Positions 7,456-16,695 of a stretch of 64,000 bases of DNA are shown piece by piece. Location: assembly GCA_964631955.1 (NCBI GenBank), contig CAZWBA010000010.1:1-64000 (forward strand), read 5' to 3'. The notes under the pieces were generated by a model. It was given only the letters and a program-made list of their open reading frames with translations. It searched no databases and was not told the origin of the DNA. The position numbers were made by a program, and so were the translations under genes. Source of the DNA: CAMLJR01 sp964631955 (lineage in GTDB: Bacteria; Pseudomonadota; Gammaproteobacteria; Pseudomonadales; CAMLJR01). How positions within the stretch are numbered: the first letter of the stretch is position 1; the number at the start of each line of letters is the position of its first letter.

Positions 7456-8904
7456 TCAGATCTGGGTGCAAATGTATTTGATATCGAGATATTCATCGAT
7501 ACCGTAATGCGAACCCTCGCGCCCGATACCCGATTGCTTCACGCCCCCAAACGGCCCGACTTCATTGGAAATCAGACCTGTGTTCAAGCCGACCATACCG
7601 TACTCCAGCGCCTCGGCAACCCGATTGGCGCGAGACAGATCGCGGGTGTAGAAATACGCGGCAAGACCGAACTCGGTGTCGTTCGCCATCGCGACCACCT
7701 CGTCTTCACTGCTGAAGCGGAACAGCGGCGCGACCGGTCCGAAAATTTCCTCGCGCGCGAAACGCATATCGGTCGTCGCACCCGCGATAACAGTCGGCTG
7801 ATAAAACGTACCGCCCAACGCATGACGGCTGCCTCCGGTGACGATTTTTGCACCCTTCGCTTTCGCGTCGTCGACCAGCTCCTGCACCTTGAGCAAGGAT
7901 TCTTCATCGATGAGCGGGCCGATCATAGTGCCGCCATCGACACCATTACCGACCTTCAATTCACTCACGCGCTTCGCGAATGCGGCGGCGAATTTATCGT
8001 AAATGCCATCCTGCACGTAGATGCGGTTCACACACACACAGGTCTGACCGCTATTGCGATATTTCGCCGCCAGTGCGCCTTCGACGGCGGCGTCGACATC
8101 GGCATCGTCGAATATGATGAAGGGGGCATTTCCACCCAGTTCGAGCGAGAGGCGCTTGATCGTGGGTGCGCACTGCGCCATCAACAGGCGGCCGACTTCG
8201 GTCGAACCCGTGAACGAAAGCTTTCTGACGACAGGGCTGGAGGTCAACACGCCGCCAATGACCGACGAGGAACCGGAAACGATCTGCAGCACGCCCGCTG
8301 GCACGCCGGCACGCACGGCCAGTTCACCCAGCGCCAGCGCGGTAAGAGGTGTGGCCTGCGCGGGGCGGACAATCATCGAGCATCCAGCCGCCAGGGCAGC
8401 GCCTGCTTTCCGCGTAATCATCGCCGCAGGAAAATTCCACGGCGTGATGGCGGCGGTAACACCGATCGGCTGCTTCAATACGGTAATGCGCTTGTCGGCT
8501 TGCGGATGCGGAATCGTATCGCCATAAATACGCTTGGCTTCCTCGCCAAACCATTCGATGAACGATGCCGCATACAGCACTTCACCGCGCGCCTCGTGCA
8601 ACGGTTTGCCCTGTTCACGCGTCATGATCATCGCGATATCGTCGGCATTGGCGATGATGAGATCGAACCAGCGACGCAGAATCTGCGCGCGATCCTTACC
8701 CGATAATTTTTTCCACTGCGCTTGTGCCCGCTCGGCTATGGCGATGACCTGTTCGATTTCCTGCGCAGACAAACCCGGTATGGTCGCCAGCTGCTCACCA
8801 GTGGCAGGATCGGTCACCGGTATTGATTTACCGCTCCCGGCATCTACCCACTTGCCATCGATGAGAGCCTGGTTTTTCAGCAGAGAGGTATCTTTCAGTT
8901 GCAT
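7456..8904 (-). CDS. gabD: NAD(P)-dependent succinate-semialdehyde dehydrogenase
   Basis: This aldehyde dehydrogenase is closest to GabD, which oxidises succinic semialdehyde to succinate at the end of GABA breakdown. I start it at ATG 8904 because the resulting N-terminus (MQLKDTSLLKNQALIDGKW) lines up residue for residue with E. coli GabD and gives the same length, 482 residues. The open frame continues upstream to 8985 but that part is unlike the family. LELGGNAPF holds the general base Glu and GQTCVC the catalytic Cys (residue 289). The usual Lys of the VLKPA coenzyme motif is Arg here (IVRPA). No GABA transaminase gene is adjacent, so the in vivo aldehyde is not certain. Confidence 0.88.
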   Translation of the reverse strand: MQLKDTSLLKNQALIDGKWVDAGSGKSIPVTDPATGEQLATIPGLSAQEIEQVIAIAERAQAQWKKLSGKDRAQILRRWFDLIIANADDIAMIMTREQGKPLHEARGEVLYAASFIEWFGEEAKRIYGDTIPHPQADKRITVLKQPIGVTAAITPWNFPAAMITRKAGAALAAGCSMIVRPAQATPLTALALGELAVRAGVPAGVLQIVSGSSSVIGGVLTSSPVVRKLSFTGSTEVGRLLMAQCAPTIKRLSLELGGNAPFIIFDDADVDAAVEGALAAKYRNSGQTCVCVNRIYVQDGIYDKFAAAFAKRVSELKVGNGVDGGTMIGPLIDEESLLKVQELVDDAKAKGAKIVTGGSRHALGGTFYQPTVIAGATTDMRFAREEIFGPVAPLFRFSSEDEVVAMANDTEFGLAAYFYTRDLSRANRVAEALEYGMVGLNTGLISNEVGPFGGVKQSGIGREGSHYGIDEYLDIKYICTQI

Positions 8905-9303
8905 CGCCATGTCCAGCCGGGGGGGATTCGAGCATTTAAAGAGGGCCGATACTATATGCCGGTCGCGCCTTTTTTGGCAAAGCATTTGTACTATTCCGAC
9001 CCTGTCGTTATATCCACTTAATCACTTGGTTTTCTGCTGCATCAAGGCATAATCCAAAATGTAATAATTCATAGCGTCGCCAAGCACCGGATTTCCCAGG
9101 TGTGTACTGGCGCGCAGACGATGGGACCGGACCTCGTTATATTTCATGCGCAATATTTTGTTTTGCGCATTACTGTCGTCAAGCGTTGTTGCAAGCTGGC
9201 TCAACCGAGGAACTCCTTACCACCGGAGTACTCAGAACAGCATGCAACGAAATTTACGACATTCAGCGGCACGAGGCCCGCTCAATAAAAAGGAGTATTA
9301 ATC
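8905..9303. other. Intergenic region upstream of gabD and csrA
   Basis: These 399 bases separate divergent gabD and csrA. An 8-bp inverted repeat, ATGCGCAA (9146-9153) and TTGCGCAT (9163-9170), lies about 135 bp before csrA and could form a leader hairpin. A minus-strand open frame of 60 codons (TTG 9204 to 9022) has AAGGAG eight bases before its start, but no recognisable similarity; I do not call it a gene. No clear promoter hexamers were found. Confidence 0.4.
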
Positions 9304-9549
9304 ATGCTGGTACTAAGTCGAAAAATTGGTGAATCGCTGCGCATTGGCGAAGATATCGAACTCGTCATTCTTGATGTCAATCGCGGCCAGGTCCGTATCG
9401 GTATCGAGGCCCCCAAAACCACCAATATCGTTCGTTCCGAATTACTGACGCGCGCACAGGGACAACAACAGGACGACAACATCAAAACGGAGGATCTAGC
9501 CGCGCAACGTCCGCGTGTTCGACATTATCTGCAGCGCAATCGTTTCTGA
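9304..9549 (+). CDS. csrA: CsrA/RsmA-family RNA-binding regulator, divergent paralogue
   Basis: CsrA proteins bind GGA motifs in mRNA leaders and control translation and stability. The first 50 residues follow the family: MLVLSRKIGESL, then GQVRIGIEAPK. The key RNA-contact residues Leu4, Arg6 and Arg44 are kept. It differs from ordinary CsrA in two ways: the usual His before Arg44 is Val (NIVRSELL), and a basic, Gln/Arg-rich tail brings it to 81 residues, against about 61. AAGGAG stands at ideal spacing before the ATG. It is not beside alaS or lysC, where the primary csrA often lies, so it is probably an additional paralogue. Confidence 0.88.
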   Translation: MLVLSRKIGESLRIGEDIELVILDVNRGQVRIGIEAPKTTNIVRSELLTRAQGQQQDDNIKTEDLAAQRPRVRHYLQRNRF

Positions 9550-9578
9550 TTCTGCGCGCAACTTCCGGGCCGAAGCTT

Positions 9579-9806
9579 TCATTTTTCCATAATCTCCACC
9601 CACTTCATTCGGCCCGTTGCCCCACCCTTGACGACCACCTTCGCTCTACCAACCTTAAATTGCTCGGCAATCAATGCGCAGAGTTCCGCATTGGCCTTAC
9701 CGTCCACCGGCGGTGATTTCAATTGTGCGAACCATGTACCATCGTCGAGCTGCACCAAATTTGAAACGCGTGCATTCGGTTTAACCTTCACCTGAATTTT
9801 CACCAC
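9579..9806 (-). CDS. DUF167 (YggU-type) protein
   Basis: This is a 75-residue protein of the DUF167/YggU family. The conserved core is visible: KPNAR, then SPPVDGKANAEL, then a GGATGRMKWVEI ending equivalent to the GxxSRxK motif. Structures of this family show a small alpha/beta fold; the biochemical role is unknown. It stands alone between convergent csrA and the divergent M16 protease. Confidence 0.85.
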   Translation of the reverse strand: MVKIQVKVKPNARVSNLVQLDDGTWFAQLKSPPVDGKANAELCALIAEQFKVGRAKVVVKGGATGRMKWVEIMEK

Positions 9807-9920
9807 TCAACCCTCATCACTCCATATTCTGCATTCATCGCGATGCTCTGTATCTTCGCAATAATCGCGCTACAATGCGGCCTCAATTCCATGTTGAATT
9901 CCGTCCTCGAGGATGTCCGC

Positions 9921-12860
9921 GTGACCGCCAGACCTGCCGTTTTGCACCCTGCTTTCGAATGGCTGCGTAGCCAGAAACTCGAATCGCTCAATATCACCGT
10001 CGAGGAGTATCGACATCGCAAAACCGGCGCCGCGCATTACCATCTCGCCGCCGATTTCGATGAAAATGTTTTTCTCGTCGCACTGCGCACCGTACCGATG
10101 GATTCAACGGGTGTCGCGCATATTCTCGAACACACTGCCTTGTGCGGCAGCGAAAAGTTTCCCGTGCGCGATCCGTTCTTTTTAATGCTGCGACGCTCGC
10201 TCAATACATTCATGAACGCGTTCACGAGCTCTGACTGGACTGCCTATCCGTTCGCCAGCCAGAATCGCAAAGATTTTCAAAACCTGCTCGAAGTCTATCT
10301 GGACGCCGTATTTTTCTCGCGCCTCGATCCGCTCGATTTCGCTCAGGAAGGTCATCGCATCGAATTCGTGAAAGCGAACGATCCGAAGAGCGAACTCGTT
10401 TTCAAAGGCGTCGTCTTCAACGAGATGAAAGGTGCGATGAGTTCGGTACCGAGCACGCTGTGGCACACGCTCTGTAAATATCTGTATCCGAGCACAACCT
10501 ATCATTACAACAGCGGCGGCGATCCCGAACACATTCCAGACCTCACTTACGCCGATCTCAAACATTTCTACGAACATCACTATCATCCGAGCAATGCGAT
10601 CTTCATGACGTTCGGCGATATTCCCGCGCACGAACATCAGGCGCGTTTCGAAGAACTGGCGCTATCGAAATTCGACAGGCTCGATGTGCATATCGGTGTA
10701 CCCGACGAAAAGCGTCATCACGCACCCGTGCGCGTACAGGAAAGTTATGCGCTCGCCGAAGACGAAGATGTGGAAGATAAAACCCATATCGTGCTGGGAT
10801 GGCTGCTCGGTAAAAGCGCCCATCTCGATGATTTACTGCGCGCGCAATTATTGTCGTCCGTATTGCTCGACAACAGCGCATCACCGTTGCAGCGCGCGCT
10901 CGAAACCACCGATCTCGGCAGCGCCCCAAGCCCGTTATGCGGGCTTGAAGATTCAATGCGTGAACTCACCTTCGTCTGCGGACTTGAAGGAAGCAATCCG
11001 GAGCAGATCGAAGCCGTCGAAGAGCTGATTCTCGGCACCATTCGCGAAGTCGCTGAAAACGGCGTGCCGCTGGAGCGCCTCGAAGCCGTGCTGCATCAAC
11101 TCGAATTGCATCAGCGCGAAATCGGCGGCGACTCGTATCCGTACGGACTGCAATTGATTTTGAATGGGCTTTCGAGCGCAACGCATCGCGGCGACCCGAT
11201 TGCGGTGTTGAATCTCGAACCCGTGCTGGAAAAATTACGCGCAGAAATCAAAAACCCCGATTTCATCAAAGCGCTCGCCCGCGAACTGCTGCTCGACAAT
11301 CCGCACCGTGTCACGCTGACGATGATGCCCGATAAAAATCTCGCTGCGCGCCGCGATGCCGCAGAGAAAAAGCGCCTGCAGCAATTGCAGGCCACACTCA
11401 CGGACGATGCCGCGCAAGGCATTATCGAACTGGCCAGAAATCTCGAAGCGCGCCAGGAGCAAAAGCTCGACGAATCGATCCTGCCGAAAGTCACACTGAA
11501 CGACGTCAAGCCCGACATTCGCATACTGCATCCACATCACACCCGATGCGGCGCACTGCCTGCAACCACCTACACCGCGGGCACCAACGGCATCGTCTAT
11601 CAGCAAATCGTCATCGAGTTAGCTGAGCTCGATAAGGATTTGATCGCGCTGCTTCCCTATTACAGCAACGCGCTCACCGAAGTCGGCGTGGGCGCGCGCG
11701 ATTATCTCGCCACGCAGGACTGGCAATCGTCAGTATGCGGCTCGATTCACGCCTACACGACACTGCGCGGCGCTATCGACGATGAACAAAATGCCAGGGC
11801 CGTGCTGGTACTTTCATCGAAAGCACTGGCGCGCAATCAGCATGCGCAGGGCGAATTGATGAAGGCGACGCTTGAGCAACCGCGCTGGAATGAACTGCCA
11901 CGCCTGCGCGATTTAATTGCCCAGCAGCGCGCGCGTCGCGAACAGAGCATTACCGGAAACGGCCACGGCCTGGCGATGAATGCAGCGTGCGCGGGCATGA
12001 GTTTTATCGGCAAGCTCACACACGAACTGTCGGGGCTCGGCGGCATTCAGGCGATCAGGCAACTCGACGACGCACTCGAAACGCAAGCGCATCTCGAACA
12101 ATATGCACAAAAAATTGCGCGCCTGCATCAGGCAGTTATCGGCGGTCCGAAACAATTACTCATCGTCGCCGAAGCCGATGTATTGCCCGACGTGCAGAAA
12201 TCTGCAGCGGAATTATGGGCGAGCACCACCCTGCCATCACAGACCAAAAGCTTCAGTGCGGAAAAATTGCGCGCTCCCGTGCGTCAGTTGTGGCAGACGA
12301 ACACGCAAGTCAATTTCTGTGCGAAGGCCTATCCGACGGTGCCGATCGATCATCCCGATGGACCGGTCCTCACCGTGCTCGGAGGATTTTTGCGCAACGG
12401 CTATCTGCATCGCGCCATTCGCGAACAGGGCGGTGCATATGGCGGCGGCGCGTCTCAGGATTCGAATATCGCCGCATTTCGTTTTTATTCATATCGCGAC
12501 CCGCGTCTCGCCGAAACGCTCGATGATTTTGACGCCGCCATTCAATGGTTATTGGAAACCGATCACGAACCCGAGCAACTTGAACAGGCGATTCTCGGCG
12601 TCATCGGTAGTCTCGACAAACCGGGCTCTCCGGCCGGCGAAGCGAAACAGGATTTTCACAATAATTTATTCGGCAGAACGCCGGAGCAACAACGCCGCTT
12701 CCGCGCGCGCATTCTCGGCACGACACTCGATGATTTGAAACGCGTTGCAAAAACGTATTTGAATCCGGAGTCGGCGAGTATCGCCGTGGTGACGAACGAA
12801 CACGGGAAGCAGCAGTATCAAGCAAATGCGAAAACAGCATTGGAAGTTTTGATTGTTTGA
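9921..12860 (+). CDS. PreP-like M16 family zinc metalloprotease
   Basis: This is a large two-lobed peptidase of the presequence-protease/insulinase type, expected to degrade short peptides inside a closed chamber. The inverted zinc motif HxxEH is HILEH (His67, Glu70, His71). The N-terminal M16 domain is followed by an M16C-associated central part and a C-terminal M16 half with EQGGAYGGGAS, the Gly-rich element of this subfamily. I choose GTG 9921 because GAGGA lies 7 bases upstream and the length (979 residues) fits PreP. ATG 9891 and ATG 9843 are in frame but add sequence unlike the family. No signal peptide is seen with the GTG start, so it is probably cytoplasmic. Confidence 0.9.
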   Translation: MTARPAVLHPAFEWLRSQKLESLNITVEEYRHRKTGAAHYHLAADFDENVFLVALRTVPMDSTGVAHILEHTALCGSEKFPVRDPFFLMLRRSLNTFMNAFTSSDWTAYPFASQNRKDFQNLLEVYLDAVFFSRLDPLDFAQEGHRIEFVKANDPKSELVFKGVVFNEMKGAMSSVPSTLWHTLCKYLYPSTTYHYNSGGDPEHIPDLTYADLKHFYEHHYHPSNAIFMTFGDIPAHEHQARFEELALSKFDRLDVHIGVPDEKRHHAPVRVQESYALAEDEDVEDKTHIVLGWLLGKSAHLDDLLRAQLLSSVLLDNSASPLQRALETTDLGSAPSPLCGLEDSMRELTFVCGLEGSNPEQIEAVEELILGTIREVAENGVPLERLEAVLHQLELHQREIGGDSYPYGLQLILNGLSSATHRGDPIAVLNLEPVLEKLRAEIKNPDFIKALARELLLDNPHRVTLTMMPDKNLAARRDAAEKKRLQQLQATLTDDAAQGIIELARNLEARQEQKLDESILPKVTLNDVKPDIRILHPHHTRCGALPATTYTAGTNGIVYQQIVIELAELDKDLIALLPYYSNALTEVGVGARDYLATQDWQSSVCGSIHAYTTLRGAIDDEQNARAVLVLSSKALARNQHAQGELMKATLEQPRWNELPRLRDLIAQQRARREQSITGNGHGLAMNAACAGMSFIGKLTHELSGLGGIQAIRQLDDALETQAHLEQYAQKIARLHQAVIGGPKQLLIVAEADVLPDVQKSAAELWASTTLPSQTKSFSAEKLRAPVRQLWQTNTQVNFCAKAYPTVPIDHPDGPVLTVLGGFLRNGYLHRAIREQGGAYGGGASQDSNIAAFRFYSYRDPRLAETLDDFDAAIQWLLETDHEPEQLEQAILGVIGSLDKPGSPAGEAKQDFHNNLFGRTPEQQRRFRARILGTTLDDLKRVAKTYLNPESASIAVVTNEHGKQQYQANAKTALEVLIV

Positions 12861-12908
12861 TTGAAATCTTTAACCGTTTGATTGAAATTTCTGACTGTGT
12901 GATGCCAG

Positions 12909-12940
12909 GCTCGAACCAGGGTTTTTCATAAGGTTCGAGC
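12909..12940. terminator. Inverted repeat between convergent M16 protease and pyrD
   Basis: GCTCGAACC (12909-12917) pairs with GGTTCGAGC (12932-12940) over a 14-base loop in the 88-bp convergent gap. There is no clean T run on either side, so terminator activity is uncertain. A 13-base direct repeat (GTTTGATTGAAAT) precedes it. Confidence 0.4.
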
Positions 12941-12948
12941 TTGCGTAT

Positions 12949-13986
12949 TTATTGGCGAATATGCGCCAATGCCTTCACGGACTCCCCAACCAGCGCCGGC
13001 CCGCGATAAATAAATCCCGTGTAAACCTGCACCAGCGCAGCGCCCGCCTTAATTTTCTCCGCGGCATCGTCGCCATTCATGATTCCGCCGACACCGATAA
13101 TAGGCAATGCACCCTTCAATTCCTGCGCGAGCGCGCTGATTAACGCCGTGGATTTTTGGGTGAGCGGTGCCCCGCTCAATCCGCCGGCTTCGCTGCCATG
13201 CTGCAGATGTTGAACGCTGGTTTTATCGATCGTGGTGTTTGTCGCGATCACCGCATCGATGTTGTAACTTTTCAGCGCATCGGCGACATCGCGAATATCT
13301 TCGGGCGCCATATCGGGCGCCACTTTTACCGCGAGCGGCACGTAGCGGCCGTATTGCGAGGAAAGCCGCTGCTGTTCGACCTTGAGCCTGTCGAGTAACT
13401 GCTTGAGCGGTTCCCCGAATTGCAGATCGCGCAATCCCGGCGTATTCGGCGACGACAGATTCACCGTGACATAACTCGCATGCGCATAAACCTTGCGAAG
13501 ACACATCAGATAATCATCGACGGCATTTTCCACGGGCGTATCTTTGTTCTTGCCGATATTGATACCGAGTACGACCCCGTTCTTCCGGATAAACGGCTGC
13601 GCTTTTTTCACCTGCTCGACCAGATGATCGACGCCGAAATTATTGAACCCCATTCGATTGATAATCGCTCGCGCCTGCGGCAGACGAAATAAACGCGGTT
13701 GCGGATTTCCTGGTTGCGGACGCGGTGTCACCGTACCGATTTCGAGAAAACCAAATCCCAGCGCTGCAAGCCCCTCGATGTAATCGCCGTTTTTATCAAG
13801 CCCCGCTGCAAGTCCGACGGGATTCGGAAAGTCGATACCCATGACGTTCACGGGCGACGACGGTACGCGCGGAAACAGCAGACGGCTGGCTCCCGATTTA
13901 GCCGCGCAGTTCAGCGCGTCGAGCGCCATGTAATGAGAGGTTTCGGTGGGCAGGCGAAACAGAAGCTCACGCAGCAGGGAATACAT
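12949..13986 (-). CDS. pyrD: Dihydroorotate dehydrogenase (quinone), class 2
   Basis: This is the fourth step of UMP synthesis: it oxidises dihydroorotate to orotate using FMN and passes electrons to membrane quinone. The amphipathic N-terminus (MYSLLRELLFRL) is the class 2 membrane-association segment. NLSSPNTPGLR contains the catalytic Ser of this class, and IGVGGIMNGDDA with VYTGFIYRGP binds FMN phosphate. The start at ATG 13986 gives 345 residues, close to the E. coli enzyme (336). The open frame runs further upstream but has no family similarity there. It is divergent from the moxR operon across a 237-bp gap. Confidence 0.95.
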   Translation of the reverse strand: MYSLLRELLFRLPTETSHYMALDALNCAAKSGASRLLFPRVPSSPVNVMGIDFPNPVGLAAGLDKNGDYIEGLAALGFGFLEIGTVTPRPQPGNPQPRLFRLPQARAIINRMGFNNFGVDHLVEQVKKAQPFIRKNGVVLGINIGKNKDTPVENAVDDYLMCLRKVYAHASYVTVNLSSPNTPGLRDLQFGEPLKQLLDRLKVEQQRLSSQYGRYVPLAVKVAPDMAPEDIRDVADALKSYNIDAVIATNTTIDKTSVQHLQHGSEAGGLSGAPLTQKSTALISALAQELKGALPIIGVGGIMNGDDAAEKIKAGAALVQVYTGFIYRGPALVGESVKALAHIRQ

Positions 13987-14223
13987 AACAATCTCGTCGG
14001 CTAAAGGCAGGGCAAGAGAATATAGAAAATTCCCCCTGACAGTAAACGAGAAGCGGGAATGCCGATAAATAAATATCGCTGCGTACAGGTGCTGAATTTG
14101 CGTGAAAACCCGGGAACTCTCCGGCGCCTCCCAGTCAAAATCGATCTGACCACCGCGCCGGCTGCAACAGCCGTATGAAGTGCGTAAAATTTCCGCCTCA
14201 AAATAAACATTGTGAGAATTGCC

Positions 14224-15219
14224 ATGTCGCACGCCGATTTTCCGTCCGCCTCAGAGGCGCTCGCTTCCACGAGCCTATTGCGCGAACTCAACGATTGGCT
14301 TTGCACCCGCATCATCGGTCAGCAAGCGCTGGTCGAACGCCTGCTGATCGCGCTGCTTGCCGATGGGCATTTGCTGGTCGAAGGCGCACCGGGTCTGGCC
14401 AAAACGAAAGCGATCAAAACACTGGCTGAAGGTTTGGAAGCGAACTTTCATCGCGTGCAATTCACACCCGATTTATTGCCAGGCGATATCACGGGCACCG
14501 ATATTTATCGTCCCGAGGACGGCAGTTTCGCATTCCAGCCGGGGCCGATCTTTCACAATCTCGTCCTCGCTGATGAAATCAATCGCGCACCGGCCAAGGT
14601 GCAATCGGCATTACTGGAAGCGATGGCGGAACGCCAGATAAGCGTGGGGCGCACCACGTATCCGCTGCCGCCGCTATTTCTGGTGATGGCGACCCAGAAC
14701 CCTATCGAGCAGGAAGGCACATATCCGCTGCCGGAAGCGCAGCTCGATCGCTTTTTATTGCACGTGCGCGTCGATTATCCCGACGCCGGGGCCGAGCGAA
14801 AAATTCTGCAGCTCGCGCGCGCCGAAGCGCAGCATCAGGCGCTGCCGCATCCGCAAAAAATTTCGCAGGAAACCATTTTTGCAGCACGCAACGAAACGCT
14901 CGCACTGCACATGGCGGATTCGATCGAGGAGTACATCGTGCAACTCATCATCGCGACACGGCAGCCTGAGAAATACGATAAGCGGCTGGCGGAATGGATC
15001 GAATTCGGCGCCAGCCCGCGCGCGACGATCGCACTCGAACGATGCGCGCGGGCTCGTGCGTGGCTCGGCAATCGCGATTACGTCAGCCCGGATGATGTGC
15101 AGGCAGTTTGTGCCGATGTCCTGCGACATCGCCTGATCTTGAGTTTCGACGCCGAAGCCTCGGGCGTGAATGCCGATCAGGTCATCGCGCGCATTCTGGA
15201 GCTCGTTCCAATTGCGTAA
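14224..15219 (+). CDS. MoxR-family AAA+ ATPase
   Basis: This is a 331-residue AAA+ ATPase of the MoxR branch, chaperone-like proteins that act with von Willebrand A (VWA) proteins. Walker A is GAPGLAKT (residues 54-61), Walker B LVLADEINRAP, and the sensor region MATQNPIEQEGTYPLPEAQLDRF is typical of MoxR. Start ATG 14224 follows GAGAA; GTG 14212 is an alternative. It is the first gene of a six-gene operon (moxR, DUF58, DUF4381, batA, batB/C, batD), an arrangement linked in other bacteria to envelope stress or metal-insertion functions. Confidence 0.92.
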   Translation: MSHADFPSASEALASTSLLRELNDWLCTRIIGQQALVERLLIALLADGHLLVEGAPGLAKTKAIKTLAEGLEANFHRVQFTPDLLPGDITGTDIYRPEDGSFAFQPGPIFHNLVLADEINRAPAKVQSALLEAMAERQISVGRTTYPLPPLFLVMATQNPIEQEGTYPLPEAQLDRFLLHVRVDYPDAGAERKILQLARAEAQHQALPHPQKISQETIFAARNETLALHMADSIEEYIVQLIIATRQPEKYDKRLAEWIEFGASPRATIALERCARARAWLGNRDYVSPDDVQAVCADVLRHRLILSFDAEASGVNADQVIARILELVPIA

Positions 15220-15231
15220 GCGCTCGATTAT

Positions 15232-15254
15232 TTCCCCCTTTGAAAAAGGGGGAA
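15232..15254. repeat. REP-like palindrome between moxR and the DUF58 gene
   Basis: TTCCCCCTT (15232-15240) and AAGGGGGAA (15246-15254) form a 9-bp perfect stem with the loop TGAAA. The C5/G5 palindrome resembles short repetitive extragenic palindromes seen in many proteobacterial genomes. It sits in the only sizeable gap of this operon. No second copy was noticed in the window. Confidence 0.6.
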
Positions 15255-15262
15255 GCTGGTCG

Positions 15263-16204
15263 ATGCAGCAACCTCTGCGCGGCGCTTACTGCGAGATCGA
15301 TGAGTTAACCACCGCGCGCTTCTCGGCTGCACTCACACCGCTCAATGTGCGCCGCATGGCGCAGACGCAAGTATTCGGCGGCATTCGCTCGGCGCTGCGC
15401 GGGCGCGGTCTCGAATTCGAAGAAGTGCGCGCGTATCAGGCGGGCGACGATGTCCGCGCAATCGACTGGCGCGTCACTGCGCGCAATGGCAAGCCTTTCA
15501 CGAAGCTGTTTCGTGAAGAACGCGAAAAGCCGCTGCTGATCGTCGTCGACCAGCGCCAGCCGATGTTTTTCGGCAGTCGCCATTGTTTTAAATCCAAACT
15601 GGCAGCCTATCTCGGCGCGTGGCTCGCATGGTCGGGCCTCGAACAGGGCGACCGTATCGGCGGGCTGATTATCGGCAATCGCGAACGCCGCGAAATCCGC
15701 CCGCGCCGCTCGCGAAAAACGGCGATGGCCTGGCTCAATGCGCTGCTCAATTTCAATCGCGCATTGCAGCGCGGTACCCAGCTGATGAGCGGCGAAAAAT
15801 CCCTCGTCGAAGCGCTCGCTGATTTGCGCCGCATCGCCAAACCCGGCAGCGCGGTTTATCTGGTCAGCGATTTTCACGGCAGCGAACATCCGCTGGTGCG
15901 CGAACATTTGTATGCGATCGCGCGTCACTGCGAAATGACGGCATTATTTATTTACGATGAACTCGAACGGGAATTGCCGCCGCCCGCGCTTTATGCAGTC
16001 ACCAATGGCAGCGCGCGCGTCACCATCGACAGCGGTGACCGTCGCCTGCGCGAACAGCATCGCAGCGCATTCGAAAATCATCGCCGACATATCCGGCAAT
16101 TGCTGCAGTCGCTCGCCATACCCATGCTCGAAATCAGCACCGATGAGCCACCGCTGCAGCAGATGACAATGCTGCGCGCACAAAACAGGCGCAATACAAA
16201 ATGA
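15263..16204 (+). CDS. DUF58 domain protein of the MoxR-VWA operon
   Basis: This is a 313-residue protein with the DUF58 signature FEEVRAYQAGDDVRAIDWRVTAR (first half shown: EVRAYQAGDD) followed by a VWA-like fold whose metal site is degenerate (VVDQRQP). DUF58 proteins are the regular partners of MoxR ATPases. The frame is open from 15170, overlapping moxR, but the palindrome at 15232-15254 falls in that extension and ATG 15263 gives a natural start. Its stop overlaps the DUF4381 start by 4 bp (ATGA). Confidence 0.87.
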   Translation: MQQPLRGAYCEIDELTTARFSAALTPLNVRRMAQTQVFGGIRSALRGRGLEFEEVRAYQAGDDVRAIDWRVTARNGKPFTKLFREEREKPLLIVVDQRQPMFFGSRHCFKSKLAAYLGAWLAWSGLEQGDRIGGLIIGNRERREIRPRRSRKTAMAWLNALLNFNRALQRGTQLMSGEKSLVEALADLRRIAKPGSAVYLVSDFHGSEHPLVREHLYAIARHCEMTALFIYDELERELPPPALYAVTNGSARVTIDSGDRRLREQHRSAFENHRRHIRQLLQSLAIPMLEISTDEPPLQQMTMLRAQNRRNTK

Positions 16205-16695
16205 ATTCGCCCTCGCTGCCAACGCAGACGCCAGGGCTGGAAAATCTGCGCGATATTCATCTGCCAGCGCCGATCAGCGGATGGCCACCCGCGCCCGGCT
16301 GGTGGATTGTCGCAGCGCTGATTACCGCCGGCATCGCTGCGCTTTTCCTCTGGCTGCGGCGACGCGCACGACAACGCGGCTATCGAAAAATTGCACTGCA
16401 ACAATTGCAGACGCTCTATCGAAACTGGCAGCAGCACGGCGACGATATCGCCTTCGCGCAGGCGACGAATCGCCTGTTGAAACAAACCGCGCTCGCCGCG
16501 TTTCCCGCCCGCGATATTGCATCGCTCACGGGCGCCGACTGGCTCGATTTTCTCGATCGCCATCTGCGCAAGCCCCGCTTTACCGAACCCGATGTACGCG
16601 CGCTCGCCACATTGTATCTGCGCGAACCCGAGCCGATCGCCGCAAATACCCTGCACAGCGCGGCACAGCACTGGATACGGAGGCATCGATGCTGA
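16201..16695 (+). CDS. DUF4381 membrane protein
   Basis: This is a 164-residue protein with a short Pro-rich N-terminus, one transmembrane helix (about residues 34-52), a basic stop-transfer run (LRRRARQR) and a cytoplasmic helical domain. Sequence, size and position between DUF58 and BatA fit the DUF4381 family. Start and stop overlap both neighbours (4 bp and 7 bp), so it is translated as part of the operon. Function is unknown; a role in docking the MoxR/VWA complex at the membrane is inference. Confidence 0.85.
   Translation: MNSPSLPTQTPGLENLRDIHLPAPISGWPPAPGWWIVAALITAGIAALFLWLRRRARQRGYRKIALQQLQTLYRNWQQHGDDIAFAQATNRLLKQTALAAFPARDIASLTGADWLDFLDRHLRKPRFTEPDVRALATLYLREPEPIAANTLHSAAQHWIRRHRC

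Noticed and set aside
9022..9204. Minus-strand 60-codon frame starting TTG with AAGGAG upstream, in the csrA upstream gap
   Set aside because: The start is the rare TTG, there is no recognisable similarity, and the frame could be chance. Kept only as a remark in the gap entry.
12909..12940. tRNA-like GGTTCGAGC and GCTCGAACC segments
   Set aside because: They are the two arms of one inverted repeat. No acceptor, D or anticodon stem surrounds them.
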